NCBI GenBank assembly: GCA_029862725.1
Contig: JAOTWT010000007.1
Location: 1-21,267 of the forward strand
Direction: 5' to 3'
Origin: Acidobacteriota bacterium
Lineage (GTDB): Bacteria; Acidobacteriota; Blastocatellia; Pyrinomonadales; Pyrinomonadaceae
Length of the DNA stretch: 21,267 nt
Position numbers and translations under genes: made by a program. Shown one piece after another: positions 13,530 to 21,256 of this stretch. The notes below the pieces were generated by a model, which was not told the DNA's origin, did no database searches, and saw nothing but the letters and a program-made list of their open reading frames with translations. The stretch's first letter is position 1; each line of letters starts with the position of its first letter.

Positions 13530-15203
13530 CTAAGTTTCCAAAACCATCTCTCCGCTTCGACCCTTCCGGACCTTCAAAAGCGCGACGACCACCAAATAAA
13601 CGGCCAATCCGATCAGTGTCAGCGCCGCCATCCCGTTTACGAATTTTATATCGATTCCGTTCGAGGCTGTGAAATTTCCATAAACCAAAGCCAACAGAGC
13701 CCATAATGTTATTACCAGCACAAAAAGCATCGGCAAAAGTGTGAACGCAATGCGTTTCCTGGCTTGGTAGAGCCAGGCTGTTATGGAAAGGAGCGTCAAC
13801 GCCGCAAGCAACTGGTTTGACGCGCCGAAGAGCGACCAGAATTCGAGCCACGAGCCCTGGTTCGCGATCAATGCGATGAAAATCGGCAGAGCAATCGTTG
13901 CCACTGTTCCAAGGATCGCACCGGCACGGCCCCGCATACCGACAAGTTCCTGGACGATGTAACGGCCGAGCCTTGTACAGACATCGAGCGTATCGAATAC
14001 AAATGTCGAAAATGCCATTGCGCCGAACGTGATTGCGAACGGCAGATACTGTTTTCCGATGATCACGGTCAGAAAATCCCCGATTCCGTTGCCGTAGACC
14101 GTTCCCGGCGAAACCCCGGTCGCAACTCCCTGGGCGACGATCATGATGGTCACCAGCGCGATGAATGCGACAAAACCCTCGGCAAGCATCGCGCCGTAAC
14201 CTACAGGACGGGCATGGGATTCCTTGTCGATCTGTTTTGATGTCGTGCCCGAACAGACCAGACCGTGAAACCCCGAACAGGCCCCGCAGGCGATGGTCAC
14301 AAAAAGAAACGGAAAAAGCGTGCCTGTCATGCCGCCGACATCGAACGACTTAAAAGCCGGCTGCTCGATCGAATAGCCCCCAAAAAAGATTCCAATGACT
14401 CCAACCGCGAGTGCGGTATAGAGTACGAATCCGCCGAGATACCCGCGCGGCTGCAAAAGCATCCAGACCGGAACCAGAGATGCGACGACGCAATAGATCA
14501 AAATCAGCAATGACCAGGACAGGTGGCTCAGGGCGAAGACGTTCGAATAAATCGTTCCCAGCCAGGAAAGCGAGAAGACGATCGGCACGAAAATTACGGT
14601 CGCGAGCCATAAGGGCGGTTTTAGATACCGTTCGACAAGCCCAAGCACGGTGGATAATCCAAGATAGGTGATGCTCGCAAAGGCGACCGCACCGCCTGGG
14701 TTAAAACCTTTCGCATTTTGGAGCTCTTCAGTTCCGGAAACGAATGTACCGGCTGTAATATCAGTGAATGCAACAATTACATAGATAAGCGCGATCCATA
14801 TAAACGCCATCATCGCGCGCCCGGCGCCCGTGCCGAGCTTTTCGCGGGCGATTTCGGCGATGGATTTTGCGCCATGCCGGATCGATGAAGCGAGACTTGA
14901 AAAATCGTGAACGGCACCGATCAGTACGACTCCGAGCGCGATCCACAAAAGGCACGGCAGCCATCCGAACGCCTGGCAGGCAATGATCGGTCCGGCGATC
15001 GGCCCGGCGGCCGAAATGGCCGAGAAGTGTTGTCCGAATAAATAAAAGGGACGGGTCGGAACATAGTCCAGACCGTCATTGACCTCGTTTGCGGGTGTCT
15101 CGCGAGAATCGTCAAGTTCGAACTGCTTCGCGACCCAGCGGCCATAAGTAAAATAGCCAAAGACAAGCCAGAACAAGAATACGATCGCGATCAGTGCAAG
15201 CAT
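13530..15203 (-). CDS. cstA: Carbon starvation protein A family transporter (CstA)
   Basis: A 557-residue polytopic membrane protein with the CstA signature: N-terminal 'FGYFTYGRWVAKQFELDDSR', 'TPANEVNDGLDYVPTRPFYLFGQHF' region at about residues 37-61, 'SAISAAGPIAGPIIACQAFG' immediately after, 'GAVHDFSSLASSIRHG' around 95-110, and 'CGACSGFHGLVCSGTTSKQI' near 305-325. Family members take up peptides or pyruvate and are induced under nutrient limitation. E. coli CstA is longer (about 700 residues); compact forms near 550-600 residues are common in other phyla. ATG at 15203 has no strong ribosome binding site. A 14-bp palindrome at 15282-15295 is a candidate operator. The secreted protein gene downstream shares its transcript. 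Confidence 0.95.
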   Translation of the reverse strand: MLALIAIVFLFWLVFGYFTYGRWVAKQFELDDSRETPANEVNDGLDYVPTRPFYLFGQHFSAISAAGPIAGPIIACQAFGWLPCLLWIALGVVLIGAVHDFSSLASSIRHGAKSIAEIAREKLGTGAGRAMMAFIWIALIYVIVAFTDITAGTFVSGTEELQNAKGFNPGGAVAFASITYLGLSTVLGLVERYLKPPLWLATVIFVPIVFSLSWLGTIYSNVFALSHLSWSLLILIYCVVASLVPVWMLLQPRGYLGGFVLYTALAVGVIGIFFGGYSIEQPAFKSFDVGGMTGTLFPFLFVTIACGACSGFHGLVCSGTTSKQIDKESHARPVGYGAMLAEGFVAFIALVTIMIVAQGVATGVSPGTVYGNGIGDFLTVIIGKQYLPFAITFGAMAFSTFVFDTLDVCTRLGRYIVQELVGMRGRAGAILGTVATIALPIFIALIANQGSWLEFWSLFGASNQLLAALTLLSITAWLYQARKRIAFTLLPMLFVLVITLWALLALVYGNFTASNGIDIKFVNGMAALTLIGLAVYLVVVALLKVRKGRSGEMVLET

Positions 15204-15209
15204 CCGTTT

Positions 15210-15237
15210 AGTTCAGAGTTCAAGGTTCAAGGTACAA
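15210..15237. repeat. Heptanucleotide array upstream of cstA
   Basis: Four units in register: AGTTCAG (15210), AGTTCAA (15217), GGTTCAA (15224), GGTACAA (15231). It lies six bases upstream of the cstA start codon, so it is part of its untranslated leader. The minus-strand form of the unit (TTGAACC) is related to the array at 15430-15471, which has the opposite orientation. Confidence 0.75.
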
Positions 15238-15281
15238 GGTTTGTTAGAAAGTCTAATGATTACGCCGTAAAGGTCAAATAA

Positions 15282-15295
15282 TTCTTTGCAAAGAA
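15282..15295. promoter_or_regulatory. Perfect 14-bp palindrome, candidate operator for cstA
   Basis: TTCTTTGCAAAGAA is its own reverse complement. It lies about 80 bases upstream of the cstA start codon, a usual place for a dimeric regulator. No known regulator consensus was recognised. A nearby sequence ATTACGCCGTAA (15259-15270) resembles the palindrome ATTACGACGTAAT at 2652-2664. Confidence 0.5.
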
Positions 15296-15429
15296 ATTGT
15301 TATGCGAAGTCTGAAAGGGAATCCAACACGATCAAAATGCGACGACAAGCGCTCAATTCCTTTCAGGTTTTGAACTCAACACCTGGAACGACAAGGCCCC
15401 AGGCTTATCAACTAATTTGTGCGGAGCAT

Positions 15430-15471
15430 CAAAACTTAAAACGTTAAACTTGGGACTTGGGACTTGGAACT
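15430..15471. repeat. Heptanucleotide array upstream of the thioesterase gene
   Basis: Six units in register: CAAAACT (15430), TAAAACG (15437), TTAAACT (15444), TGGGACT (15451 and 15458, identical), TGGAACT (15465). The array ends 28 bases before the thioesterase ATG. A weaker stretch starting with TTGAACT near 15368 continues the theme within the same intergenic gap. Confidence 0.8.
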
Positions 15472-15499
15472 AAGCACACCTAAACGGTATGCTTTGCGC

Positions 15500-15964
15500 A
15501 TGAAATCCATCCAGGAAACCTATGGCCCGGAGAGCATCTGCTTCGGCTGCGGGCCGGCAAACGAAAAGGGTCTGCGAATCCGCACCTTCGAAAAGGACGG
15601 CGAGTACATATGCGACTGGGTACCCGAGAGCCATCACGAGTCTTTTCCGGGAATGATGAGCGGCGGAATTGTCGGGACCCTGCTCGATTGCCATTCCAAC
15701 TGGGCGGCTGCGCATTTTCTAATGACGAAATTTAAAAAGCCCGAGATCGACTGCACAGTCACAGCGAGTTACAACGTTAAACTCCTGCGTCCGACGCCGA
15801 GTGACACGACGCTTCATCTGCGCGCATGGATTACGGAGTCAACAGAAGACCGCGCGACCGTCGAAGCCGAATTGGTTGCGAACGGAAAGGTATGCGCAAC
15901 CTGCAGCGGCTTGTTTGTTGCCGTAAAGGAAGGCCATCCGGCGTATCACCGTTGGAAGGTTTGA
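15500..15964 (+). CDS. Hotdog-fold thioesterase (PaaI-like)
   Basis: A 154-residue protein. ATG at 15500 is chosen because the longer frame starting at 15464 would begin inside the heptamer array; no strong ribosome binding site is seen. Residues 14-26 read 'CFGCGPANEKGLR', the typical CF.CG..N..GL opening of a PaaI-like thioesterase subgroup. Residues 50-70 ('PGMMSGGIVGTLLDCHSNWA') correspond to the hotdog helix with the active-site region, followed by 'TASYNVKLLRPTPSDTTLHL' as the central strands. Such enzymes hydrolyse acyl-CoA thioesters in the cytoplasm; the substrate is unknown. The gene is alone, convergent with the exonuclease gene, and a nonamer array follows its stop. Confidence 0.88.
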   Translation: MKSIQETYGPESICFGCGPANEKGLRIRTFEKDGEYICDWVPESHHESFPGMMSGGIVGTLLDCHSNWAAAHFLMTKFKKPEIDCTVTASYNVKLLRPTPSDTTLHLRAWITESTEDRATVEAELVANGKVCATCSGLFVAVKEGHPAYHRWKV

Positions 15965-15973
15965 GAGATTTAT

Positions 15974-16018
15974 CCACCAAGGGCAAGAAGGTCAGTAAGG
16001 GAAGGAAAGCGAAGGAAG
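15974..16018. repeat. Nonanucleotide array after the thioesterase gene
   Basis: Units in register: CCACCAAGG (15974), GCAAGAAGG (15983), TCAGTAAGG (15992), GAAGGAAAG (16001), CGAAGGAAG (16010), decaying into a purine tract. It begins ten bases after the thioesterase stop codon. An inverted, diverged copy lies at 16203-16238. Confidence 0.75.
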
Positions 16019-16202
16019 GAGAAGAAAAGAAAAGATGGGGGTATTGCCGGATTGAAGAATCCAGACTTGGAAGTTGTTTTTTGCAGATGTTTATTTGACG
16101 AGAGAATCCCCCGAAACAGGTTTGCGCGAGGCATTTGGTTTTAATTGCGTGGGCCGAAAAAAAAATCCAAGCCCCGGTTCTTTAAACCCTACTGAATTCC
16201 TT

Positions 16203-16238
16203 TTTTCCTTCCTTTAGTGATCTCCGTGACCTTATTGG
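16203..16238. repeat. Inverted copy of the nonanucleotide array at the exonuclease stop
   Basis: On the minus strand the units read CCAATAAGG (16238-16230), TCACGGAGA, TCACTAAAG, GAAGGAAAA, matching the order of units in the array at 15974-16009. The first unit contains the TAA stop codon of the exonuclease. The two arrays could base-pair in a transcript across about 190 bases. Confidence 0.6.
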
Positions 16239-16807
16239 ATAATTTTTTCCATCATCTGTTCATAATTCGAGCGAAGCCCCAAATCCTCCATCCACTTGAC
16301 TTGCCTTCGCATAAGCTCGGGAAGATACCGCACGTCGTTCAACGCGTACTGGACAAGTTCCGGTGTCCAGACCCCGTTCCAGGAGCGACCGAACTTCTTT
16401 CGCTGATCTTTATCCAGATCGACCGCAAAATACCTATAGAGGGTCTCCGCCAGCGAGACCGATTGATCGCCGCCTTTCGTCAGCACTTTTTCGGCGATCA
16501 TCGTATCGAAGACATTTGCAACCTGATATCCGTTGTGAGCTAGAAATGCGAGATCGAATCGTGCGTTGTGGAAGATCTTCGTGATCGAGTCATTTGCCAG
16601 AAGTTCAGCCAGCCGACCGAGTCCCACGCCTTCGGAGGTTGGAACGAGGCAGTGATAATCGCCGTCGGAGAATTGCACGGAGAATAGTCTCGCCGTCTCG
16701 GCCTTGAGACCGGAAGTCTCGGTATCACAGGCGACCGCGTTGGTTCCAGAAAGAGCCTCGTAGGCCTTCTCGATTTCGTTCGATGAATGAACTATGAAAA
16801 TGTTCAC
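16232..16807 (-). CDS. DnaQ/RNase D-like 3'-5' exonuclease, stand-alone DEDDy domain
   Basis: A 191-residue protein from GTG 16807; a TTG at 16867 would add 20 unlikely residues, so the start is uncertain. The three exonuclease motifs are clear: Exo I 'AVACDTETSGL' with Asp28 and Glu30, Exo II 'HNARFDLAFL' with Asp85, and Exo III 'YALNDVRYL' with Tyr154 and Asp158, giving the DEDDy type. This is the 3'-5' exonuclease domain (PF01612) found in DNA polymerase I and RNase D, here without polymerase or HRDC domains. It should remove nucleotides from the 3' end of DNA or RNA using two metal ions. The neighbours do not suggest a partner. The stop lies within a nonamer array. Confidence 0.88.
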   Translation of the reverse strand: MNIFIVHSSNEIEKAYEALSGTNAVACDTETSGLKAETARLFSVQFSDGDYHCLVPTSEGVGLGRLAELLANDSITKIFHNARFDLAFLAHNGYQVANVFDTMIAEKVLTKGGDQSVSLAETLYRYFAVDLDKDQRKKFGRSWNGVWTPELVQYALNDVRYLPELMRRQVKWMEDLGLRSNYEQMMEKIIQ

Positions 16808-16887
16808 GGAAAAGATGCGGACAATTGATGGTTGCTGACGTTCGAAACGTCTAAAGTTTATGAACAAAATGCGCGCTGCGCCTACAA

Positions 16888-16922
16888 ATTATCCATTATT
16901 CACTATCAATTTTCCATTTGGC
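16888..16922. repeat. Heptanucleotide array after the CHAT gene
   Basis: Five units in register: ATTATCC (16888), ATTATTC (16895), ACTATCA (16902), ATTTTCC (16909), ATTTGGC (16916). It abuts the stop codon of the TPR-CHAT gene, which is on the minus strand and ends at 16923. Confidence 0.8.
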
Positions 16923-19796
16923 CTATCGCCAATTCCCGATGAGTACGAATGGAGACCAAAAATAGGGATGCGCGAAGGGCTTTTTCTTGTCAAAAACAAA
17001 CTTTCCGGGCGGATCGCCTTCGCCTCTTTCGGGGAATGCGGTCGCGAGCCGCTCGATATATTCCGCATCCGGCTTTAAACGCCCGCTGACAAAGCCTCTC
17101 TGGACATCCCGGATCGCTTCCGCTTTTGTCAGCTTTGGGTTCTCCTTCCGCAGACGATAAAACTCGGTCATTAAAAGCGGCGTGCTTTCATCGGCGACCG
17201 CCCACAGCGTCGCCAATACCGCTTTTCCGCTTTTTGACTGGATCGCCTCGGCGAGCGAATCTATCTCCTTTCCGTTCGAGCTGTTTGCAAACGCGGTATC
17301 GCAGGCGGAAAGTGTGATTAGTTCAACATCACCAAAGTTGAGCGTTGGCGAATTGCTGATCTGCTCAAGCGTCAGCACTTTGCCGTTGCCAAGCAATAGG
17401 AATGAATCACTCCAGTTATTACCTAAACGAAAATGGCTCGCCAGATGCACGACTGAAAACTTCGGCTTACCGTCTGCGTTTTCGGTCGCCAGCGCCTCCT
17501 CGAATGCACTGACCGTAAACTCCTCGTCGACCAACCTGCGACCCTTTAAAACGCCCGCTTCGCCCGGTTTTCGTTCGTCGCTGATAATCGATTCGAGCTC
17601 CGCTACGGATCCCGGTATCGAACCAAAATCGATTACCTCTTCGGGATTCCCGGGGTTCGAAATCCGGCTCGCCTTCGAAACGCCCAGTCCGAGGGCTATC
17701 CAATCGGGGTTTTCGTCGGCGAGGTCGTCGCGCGTCTGTATAGTAATCACCGCATTTTTATAGTCTTCAACGAGATAATTCTTTCCATCTTTTGAAAGTG
17801 CCCCGACCGGGATGTAACGAAGCGTTCCGTCGAGCGACCAAACAAGCGTTTTCGCATCCGCGGCCTTGAGTTCCTTTTCGATCGGCTTCAAAAGCAGGTC
17901 GTAAAGTTCCTTCCCCTTGACGCGCGGATCGACCGACAGGTCCTGCAGCGCCTGCCTGAACTCGTAAATCTTTTTGTTGAGGTCGGCGGACTTGATCTCG
18001 CTCTTGCCGTCGACTTGAACAAAAGGAGTTGTCATAACGACCCGATAGCGCTCCTCGGTCAAAAGCGTGTAAATCGCGACCGTCCCGTCTCCCCAGCGGC
18101 GCAGTTTCGTTTGCAGGCTGCGATCGTACTCGATCTCTCTGACCCGTTCTTTCCCGAGTTCGGCGACCAGTTGTTTTTGAACAAAAAGCCTGAACGCCGC
18201 GTTGGCATCGCTTAGCTGAGAAGAGAGTGCGTTTTGCCGGTTGAGACTCTCATCGTCAAGTTTCTCGCCGGCCCGCCGTGCTTGCCGTTCCTCGTTGTCG
18301 AGTTCCTGAAACTCGCGGCTTAGCTGCGTCACGCGATCCGCGATCTTCCTGTAACGCTCCAAAAGCTCCTGTTCCTTTTTCGTCAAAGCGACCCGCGTGT
18401 CCAATTTCTTGATTTCGTCGCTGCTTCGCCTGACAAAATCAAAATACTCTTCCGCTTTGAGCATATTGAGGACCTGATTTGCCTGCGCAAATTGCCCGAG
18501 TTCGATGAGTATGTCGGCAAGGGCGCGATAGGTGTCCTTAATGGTCGCAATATAGTTCCGTCTCGTGTCCTCACCCAAGGTGCGAATACCGAAACGCATC
18601 TCCTGGTATTTGTTGACCGCCTGCTTCCCATAAAAAGAAGCGATCGAGGCATTGCCGCGGGCCCTCCAATTGAGCATCAGGTTGTTCAGGGTTATCGCTT
18701 CGAGGCTCGCCTCTCCCGCCTGGCGTGACAATAGCAATGCTTCGGCGAGTCGCTGCGAAGACGACTCCACACCCTTCAGTTGCTCTGCCATCCCGATATT
18801 GTTGAGAGTCGTTGCCTCGCCACCACGATCTCCGACCAATCTGTAATAGACAATTGCCTTGTTTAGGTAGCGGAGTGCCGGATCGGCTTCTTTATTTTCG
18901 ATATGGACGACGGCGGTATTGTTTAGGATCTCGGCCTCGCGGAATTCCTGACCGAGTTCATCAATAATCTCCAGAGCCTTTTGGTAATAATCCAACGCTT
19001 CTTGAAGGTTGCCCATGTCGAATGAAACGAGTCCAAGGTTGTTTAAGGTGGTCGCTTCGCCGTTGCGGTCGTTTGTCGATCTCCTGAGGACGAGCGAACG
19101 GTTGAGGTATTCAAACGCTTTCTTCTTGTCGCCGAGCTCGTCAAACACACGGCCGATGTTGTTGAGGATTATCGCGGTACCGCGCCTGTTCGCGTTATCG
19201 TCCGGTATCGAAAGGGAATTCCGTATCGCGTATGCGCTTTTATAGTGTTGGAGCCCTTTTTGGAACTCGCCCTTTTTCACGTATACGGCACCGATACTGT
19301 TTAGAGTTACGGCCTCGCCGTTTGCATCGGCAGCCGCCCGACGTTTCGGCAAAGCTAAATTGAATAGTTCAAGGGCCTTTTCCGTATTGCCGGTGTCGTC
19401 ATAAACGCGGCCCATGTTATTCAGAGTGCGTGCCGCCCAATAGTCGTTGCGCAGTTCCGTAAAAAGAGCCAGCGCCGATTCGTAAAATTGTAACGCTTCC
19501 GGATTCTCACCCAGCGCGTTTGAGACAAAACCCAGCCCGACGAGCGATTTGGCCTCTCCCTCTTTTTCTCCGGATCGGGAGAATATCGTGTTGGCCTGAA
19601 GGTATTTTTCCTTCGCCGCTTCAAGCGCAGTCTTCGTTTGTAGTTCTATCAGTTCGGTGCCTTCCGAATAGAGTTCTTTCGCCCTTGTTAGTTCATCCGG
19701 TTGCGCAAAAATAGGCGGGAGCGCCGCAAGAAAAAACGCGGCGGCCAATGAAACGCGGAACGAAATACGAAAAACTTTAGTTTTCCCGGCCATCAT
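16923..19796 (-). CDS. Secreted TPR-CHAT domain protein (caspase/separase-like fold)
   Basis: A 957-residue protein. Residues about 15-32 are a signal peptide (SLAAAFFLAALPPIFAQ). Residues about 40-420 contain eight or more tetratricopeptide repeats of the 'LNNIGRVYDDTGNTEKALEL' type. Residues about 440-560 are charged and probably coiled coil. The C-terminal 320 residues are a CHAT domain, a C14/C50-like cysteine protease fold: 'VVHLASHFRLG' supplies the catalytic His (about 788) and 'LITLSACDTA' the Cys (about 832), followed by 'ATLWAVADESTPLLMTEFYR' and 'HPYFWSPFVLIGNW'. Both catalytic residues are present. AAGGAG precedes the ATG at 19796. CHAT proteins of cytoplasmic defence systems normally lack signal peptides; here export suggests a periplasmic or surface role. 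Substrate unknown. Confidence 0.93.
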   Translation of the reverse strand: MMAGKTKVFRISFRVSLAAAFFLAALPPIFAQPDELTRAKELYSEGTELIELQTKTALEAAKEKYLQANTIFSRSGEKEGEAKSLVGLGFVSNALGENPEALQFYESALALFTELRNDYWAARTLNNMGRVYDDTGNTEKALELFNLALPKRRAAADANGEAVTLNSIGAVYVKKGEFQKGLQHYKSAYAIRNSLSIPDDNANRRGTAIILNNIGRVFDELGDKKKAFEYLNRSLVLRRSTNDRNGEATTLNNLGLVSFDMGNLQEALDYYQKALEIIDELGQEFREAEILNNTAVVHIENKEADPALRYLNKAIVYYRLVGDRGGEATTLNNIGMAEQLKGVESSSQRLAEALLLSRQAGEASLEAITLNNLMLNWRARGNASIASFYGKQAVNKYQEMRFGIRTLGEDTRRNYIATIKDTYRALADILIELGQFAQANQVLNMLKAEEYFDFVRRSSDEIKKLDTRVALTKKEQELLERYRKIADRVTQLSREFQELDNEERQARRAGEKLDDESLNRQNALSSQLSDANAAFRLFVQKQLVAELGKERVREIEYDRSLQTKLRRWGDGTVAIYTLLTEERYRVVMTTPFVQVDGKSEIKSADLNKKIYEFRQALQDLSVDPRVKGKELYDLLLKPIEKELKAADAKTLVWSLDGTLRYIPVGALSKDGKNYLVEDYKNAVITIQTRDDLADENPDWIALGLGVSKASRISNPGNPEEVIDFGSIPGSVAELESIISDERKPGEAGVLKGRRLVDEEFTVSAFEEALATENADGKPKFSVVHLASHFRLGNNWSDSFLLLGNGKVLTLEQISNSPTLNFGDVELITLSACDTAFANSSNGKEIDSLAEAIQSKSGKAVLATLWAVADESTPLLMTEFYRLRKENPKLTKAEAIRDVQRGFVSGRLKPDAEYIERLATAFPERGEGDPPGKFVFDKKKPFAHPYFWSPFVLIGNWR

Positions 19797-19983
19797 TCGG
19801 AGGACTCCTTAACTAATAGAATGCGAATTGTCCCAAAAGTTGCAAATAACGTCTCGTCAACACCGCGAGCAAGATTGAGGATTCGGTTTGTCCGCCGTAA
19901 TGGCTCGGATGCCCATTCTAATAAAAGTGTTGGTATTCCGCGATCCGGGTTCTGCGGTGTTTTCGTCAATCATCGGCAAAATA

Positions 19984-19997
19984 CTTTATAAATAAAG
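19984..19997 (+). promoter_or_regulatory. AT-rich dyad, possible promoter element for the gene at 20042
   Basis: CTTTAT and ATAAAG are complementary around two A bases, and TATAAA within it could serve as a -10 element. It lies 45 bases before the start codon in the 245-bp gap between divergent genes. No convincing -35 box is visible, so this is tentative. Confidence 0.3.
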
Positions 19998-20041
19998 ACG
20001 AAATAGGATAGGATTACGGGAATTCATTCAAAAGCGCGGCA

Positions 20042-21037
20042 ATGCGCGCGCAGATGTCAATAATGAAATCCGAGCAACGAGTTTCAATCTTTAGGATCGC
20101 CGGCATTTTTGCGTTTGCGATATGCCTTCCGACACTTATTTCCGCACAGGCTCCGCTCGTGATCGATGATCTGATCCGGGAAGTTTCAGTCGATCGGCAT
20201 GAGGGCGCGTTTGCAGGCTATTCCTACGAAATGGAATTCGTAATGCGTAGATCTGCTCTGTTTGGCACAAGCAAACTAAGAAGGAAATACGAGGTAATCC
20301 TTCCCTCCGTCTTGCCAAAAAACAGGCTCTACACCCACCCCCTGCTGCTCACTTATGACAGCAGCCGGAATATCCATTCCGCAGACATAAGCGATGAAAA
20401 GAGACGGATCGTAAAAAAGCTCGAGCAGATGGAAAACGGCGAGATCGAGTATCCGGACGAGGATGATGTGAATAAGAACCAGGGCGGATATGTGACCCTG
20501 AGGGCCGACAAGAACACGGTTGGCAAACAGAGTTTGCGGATAGATCTTGTCGAACTGCTTAACAACGCCGTACTTACTGAACCGAGAGAAGTTACGGTAA
20601 ACGGAAGAAAAATGATATCTGTCGAGTTTCGGCCCAACAAAGACGTCACGCCCGCCGCCGACCTGTTTTACCTGGCTCACATCGAGGGAGTAATTCTGAT
20701 CGATTTGGCAGACCGGCGGATTGCCGCAGTCGAGGGCTTTCCCGTCGGAAAATTGGAGGAAATGAAGCAGAAGCCTCCGGCAGAGCGCGAATTGTCGAGT
20801 TCGTTTTTTTACCTGCAGACCCGTCTTCCAGAAGGTTTCTGGTTCCCGCAGAAAATTAAGCTGGATTTTCTGGATGCACCTCCCGAGTTTAAGGACCTCG
20901 AAGTGGCGATCGAATTCTTTTTTAGTGAATACAAACGCTTTGACGTTCAGGTCAGATCGGTGACAGTCGATGCCGTGGAAGAAGCCGAAACGGAAAAAGT
21001 CAAAGAGGTCGCGACGGATTCAAAACCGCCGTATTAA
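20042..21037 (+). CDS. Secreted protein of unknown function (LolA-like region possible)
   Basis: A 331-residue protein with three possible starts (20042, 20057, 20066). From the third, a basic n-region is followed by 'IFAFAICLPTLISAQA', a typical signal peptide. The mature protein has long beta-like stretches, for example 'YSYEMEFVMRRSALFG', 'RKYEVILPSVLPKNRLYTHP' and 'VILIDLADRRIAAVEGFPVG', with 'FFYLQTRLPEGFWFPQKIKL' near residue 260. This layout recalls LolA/outer-membrane lipoprotein-sorting-like proteins common in Acidobacteriota, but no diagnostic motif is present. The C-terminus is highly charged ('EEAETEKVKEVATDSKPPY'). The gene is divergent from the TPR-CHAT gene and may share a control region with it. 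It does not continue into an operon. Confidence 0.7.
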   Translation: MRAQMSIMKSEQRVSIFRIAGIFAFAICLPTLISAQAPLVIDDLIREVSVDRHEGAFAGYSYEMEFVMRRSALFGTSKLRRKYEVILPSVLPKNRLYTHPLLLTYDSSRNIHSADISDEKRRIVKKLEQMENGEIEYPDEDDVNKNQGGYVTLRADKNTVGKQSLRIDLVELLNNAVLTEPREVTVNGRKMISVEFRPNKDVTPAADLFYLAHIEGVILIDLADRRIAAVEGFPVGKLEEMKQKPPAERELSSSFFYLQTRLPEGFWFPQKIKLDFLDAPPEFKDLEVAIEFFFSEYKRFDVQVRSVTVDAVEEAETEKVKEVATDSKPPY

Positions 21038-21053
21038 TAGTTCTTTTGTTTTG

Positions 21054-21256
21054 TTAGCGACAAGAAGAAAAATATTGATCGTAGAAGTCCTTCTCACTTA
21101 GGTTCTGACGCCCTTCGAGCGCGGCCTCAAATCTTCTTTTGAACGCCCCACGGTCACTGAAAAGGAAATAGATGGGCGGCCAGCAAAAAGTAAAGCGACC
21201 GAGACACCGAGCGCGACCAGGATGAACCACAGGATGTTGGTCACGAAAAAATACAT
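21054..21256 (-). pseudogene. Frameshifted small membrane protein gene remnant
   Basis: On the minus strand, ATG at 21256 opens MYFFVTNILWFILVALGVSV followed by ALLFAG, a clear transmembrane segment. In that frame the sequence then degrades and stops near 21101. A second frame picks up exactly at that point with 'WPPIYFLFSDRGAFKRRFEA' and 'LSEKDFYDQYFSSCR' and stops at 21054-21056; before the junction this second frame is nonsense. A single indel near 21180 would join the two halves into a sensible protein of about 67 residues. It may be a true mutation or an assembly error. The family is not recognised, and the promoter lies outside the window. Confidence 0.55.

Noticed and set aside
15974..16018. 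CRISPR-like repeat
   Set aside because: The units are nine bases, contiguous and degenerate, with no spacers.
17182..17763. Plus-strand open frame of 193 codons
   Set aside because: It is antisense to the CHAT domain. It is Ser/Pro-rich with no recognisable domain, as expected for the complement of a strongly biased gene.
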